This document shows, in pieces, positions 22,017 through 22,355 of a stretch of DNA of 22,355 bases (position 1 is the stretch's first letter; every line of letters starts with the position of its first letter). The notes under the pieces are model-generated. The model did not search any database and was not told where the DNA came from. It was given only the letters and a program-made list of their open reading frames with translations. Position numbers and translations under genes: made by a program. The DNA is from a virus. The stretch lies in the IMG/VR virus record IMGVR_UViG_3300048063_000388, positions 1 through 22,355 of that record, one strand, 5' to 3'.

Positions 22017-22355
22017 ATGAGCAAAAAGCTACACTTCGTATCTGGACTCCCTAGAGCTTGCTCGACGCTGCTCTGCAATCTCCTTGCGCAGAACCCAAGG
22101 GTTCACGCTACGCCTACGAGCGCATTGCATGAAATCGGCTATATAGCGAGACAAGTATTCCAAACCGAAGAAGCGAAGGCAGTGGACCAGAAGAATGTTC
22201 TGGAGCCTATGTATCTGGACTACGTCAAGGCTGGGTGCGAAAACGCTTTTAACACCATCACTGACCGACCAGTAGTGGTTGACAAGTGCCGTTCTTGGAT
22301 TGGCCACCTCGACCAGTTGTTCAAGGTATGGCCTGACGCAAAGGTGCTTGTTCCT
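22017..22355 (+). CDS. sulfotransferase, N-terminal 113 residues (cut by window end)
   Basis: ATG at 22017 directly follows the TAG of the LRR gene. The protein opens MSKKLHFVSGLPRACSTLLC. The Ser-Gly-x-Pro-Arg-x-x-Ser-Thr-x-L loop (residues 9-18) is the classic binding site for the 5'-phosphosulfate of PAPS in sulfotransferases, and it is followed by LLAQNPRVHATPTSALHE, also typical. PVVVDKCRSWIG (86-97) and WPDAKVLVP (105-113) are the strands leading up to the 3'-phosphate-binding R-D-P-R-type motif, which lies beyond the window. The enzyme moves sulfate from PAPS to a hydroxyl or amine. The acceptor cannot be told from sequence; a host surface glycan or a virion component are the main options. 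Confidence 0.85.
   Translation, partial: MSKKLHFVSGLPRACSTLLCNLLAQNPRVHATPTSALHEIGYIARQVFQTEEAKAVDQKNVLEPMYLDYVKAGCENAFNTITDRPVVVDKCRSWIGHLDQLFKVWPDAKVLVP

Overview
The window is a piece of a tailed double-stranded DNA phage genome with podovirus (short-tailed) architecture. From about 2.2 kb rightward a nearly gapless block of plus-strand genes follows the classic T7-like virion order: small terminase, large terminase, portal, scaffold, major capsid protein, tail tubular protein A, tail tubular protein B, then three internal virion (ejection) proteins of 210, 903 and 1645 residues. No RNA polymerase, integrase, lysis gene or T7-type tail fibre is visible. The host cannot be named. The mixture of a podovirus core with a phage-borne sulfotransferase is reminiscent of marine phages, but that is only an impression.

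Left arm (1-1000, minus strand): five very small genes run leftward. None belongs to a family I recognise, and two encode short membrane proteins. Several share a start-site leader (AACCCACAA and/or TATACT just before ATG). The outermost gene, at 773-1000, ends in a strong GNRA-loop hairpin.

Central non-coding region (1001-2195): this lies between the divergent gene blocks and is the most unusual part. It holds (i) a roughly 360-bp inverted duplication in which the 773-1000 gene and its flanks recur, in opposite orientation and wrecked by frameshifts and stops, at 1138-1497; (ii) about 400 bp with no convincing gene; and (iii) a 250-bp palindrome (1907-2156) built from twelve copies of TCACAC/GTGTGA. 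Every copy is mirrored exactly about position 2031.5. It sits directly before the terminase genes and is a good candidate for a replication origin, packaging site or bidirectional control region.

Right arm (2196-20868): the packaging, head, tail and ejection-protein operon. Genes are tightly packed, with many overlaps of 8-90 bases. A clear intrinsic terminator (7687-7721) precedes the capsid gene, and a GC-rich hairpin (8943-8974) follows it, so capsid expression is probably set apart from its neighbours, as in T7. The 1645-residue ejection protein carries an HExxH zinc-peptidase motif.

Right end (20883-22355): a consensus-like TTGACA promoter starts a small accessory block. It contains an 88-residue probable virion surface protein, tiny repeat-peptide ORFs, a BspA-type leucine-rich-repeat protein (candidate adhesin) and the first 113 residues of a sulfotransferase cut by the window edge.
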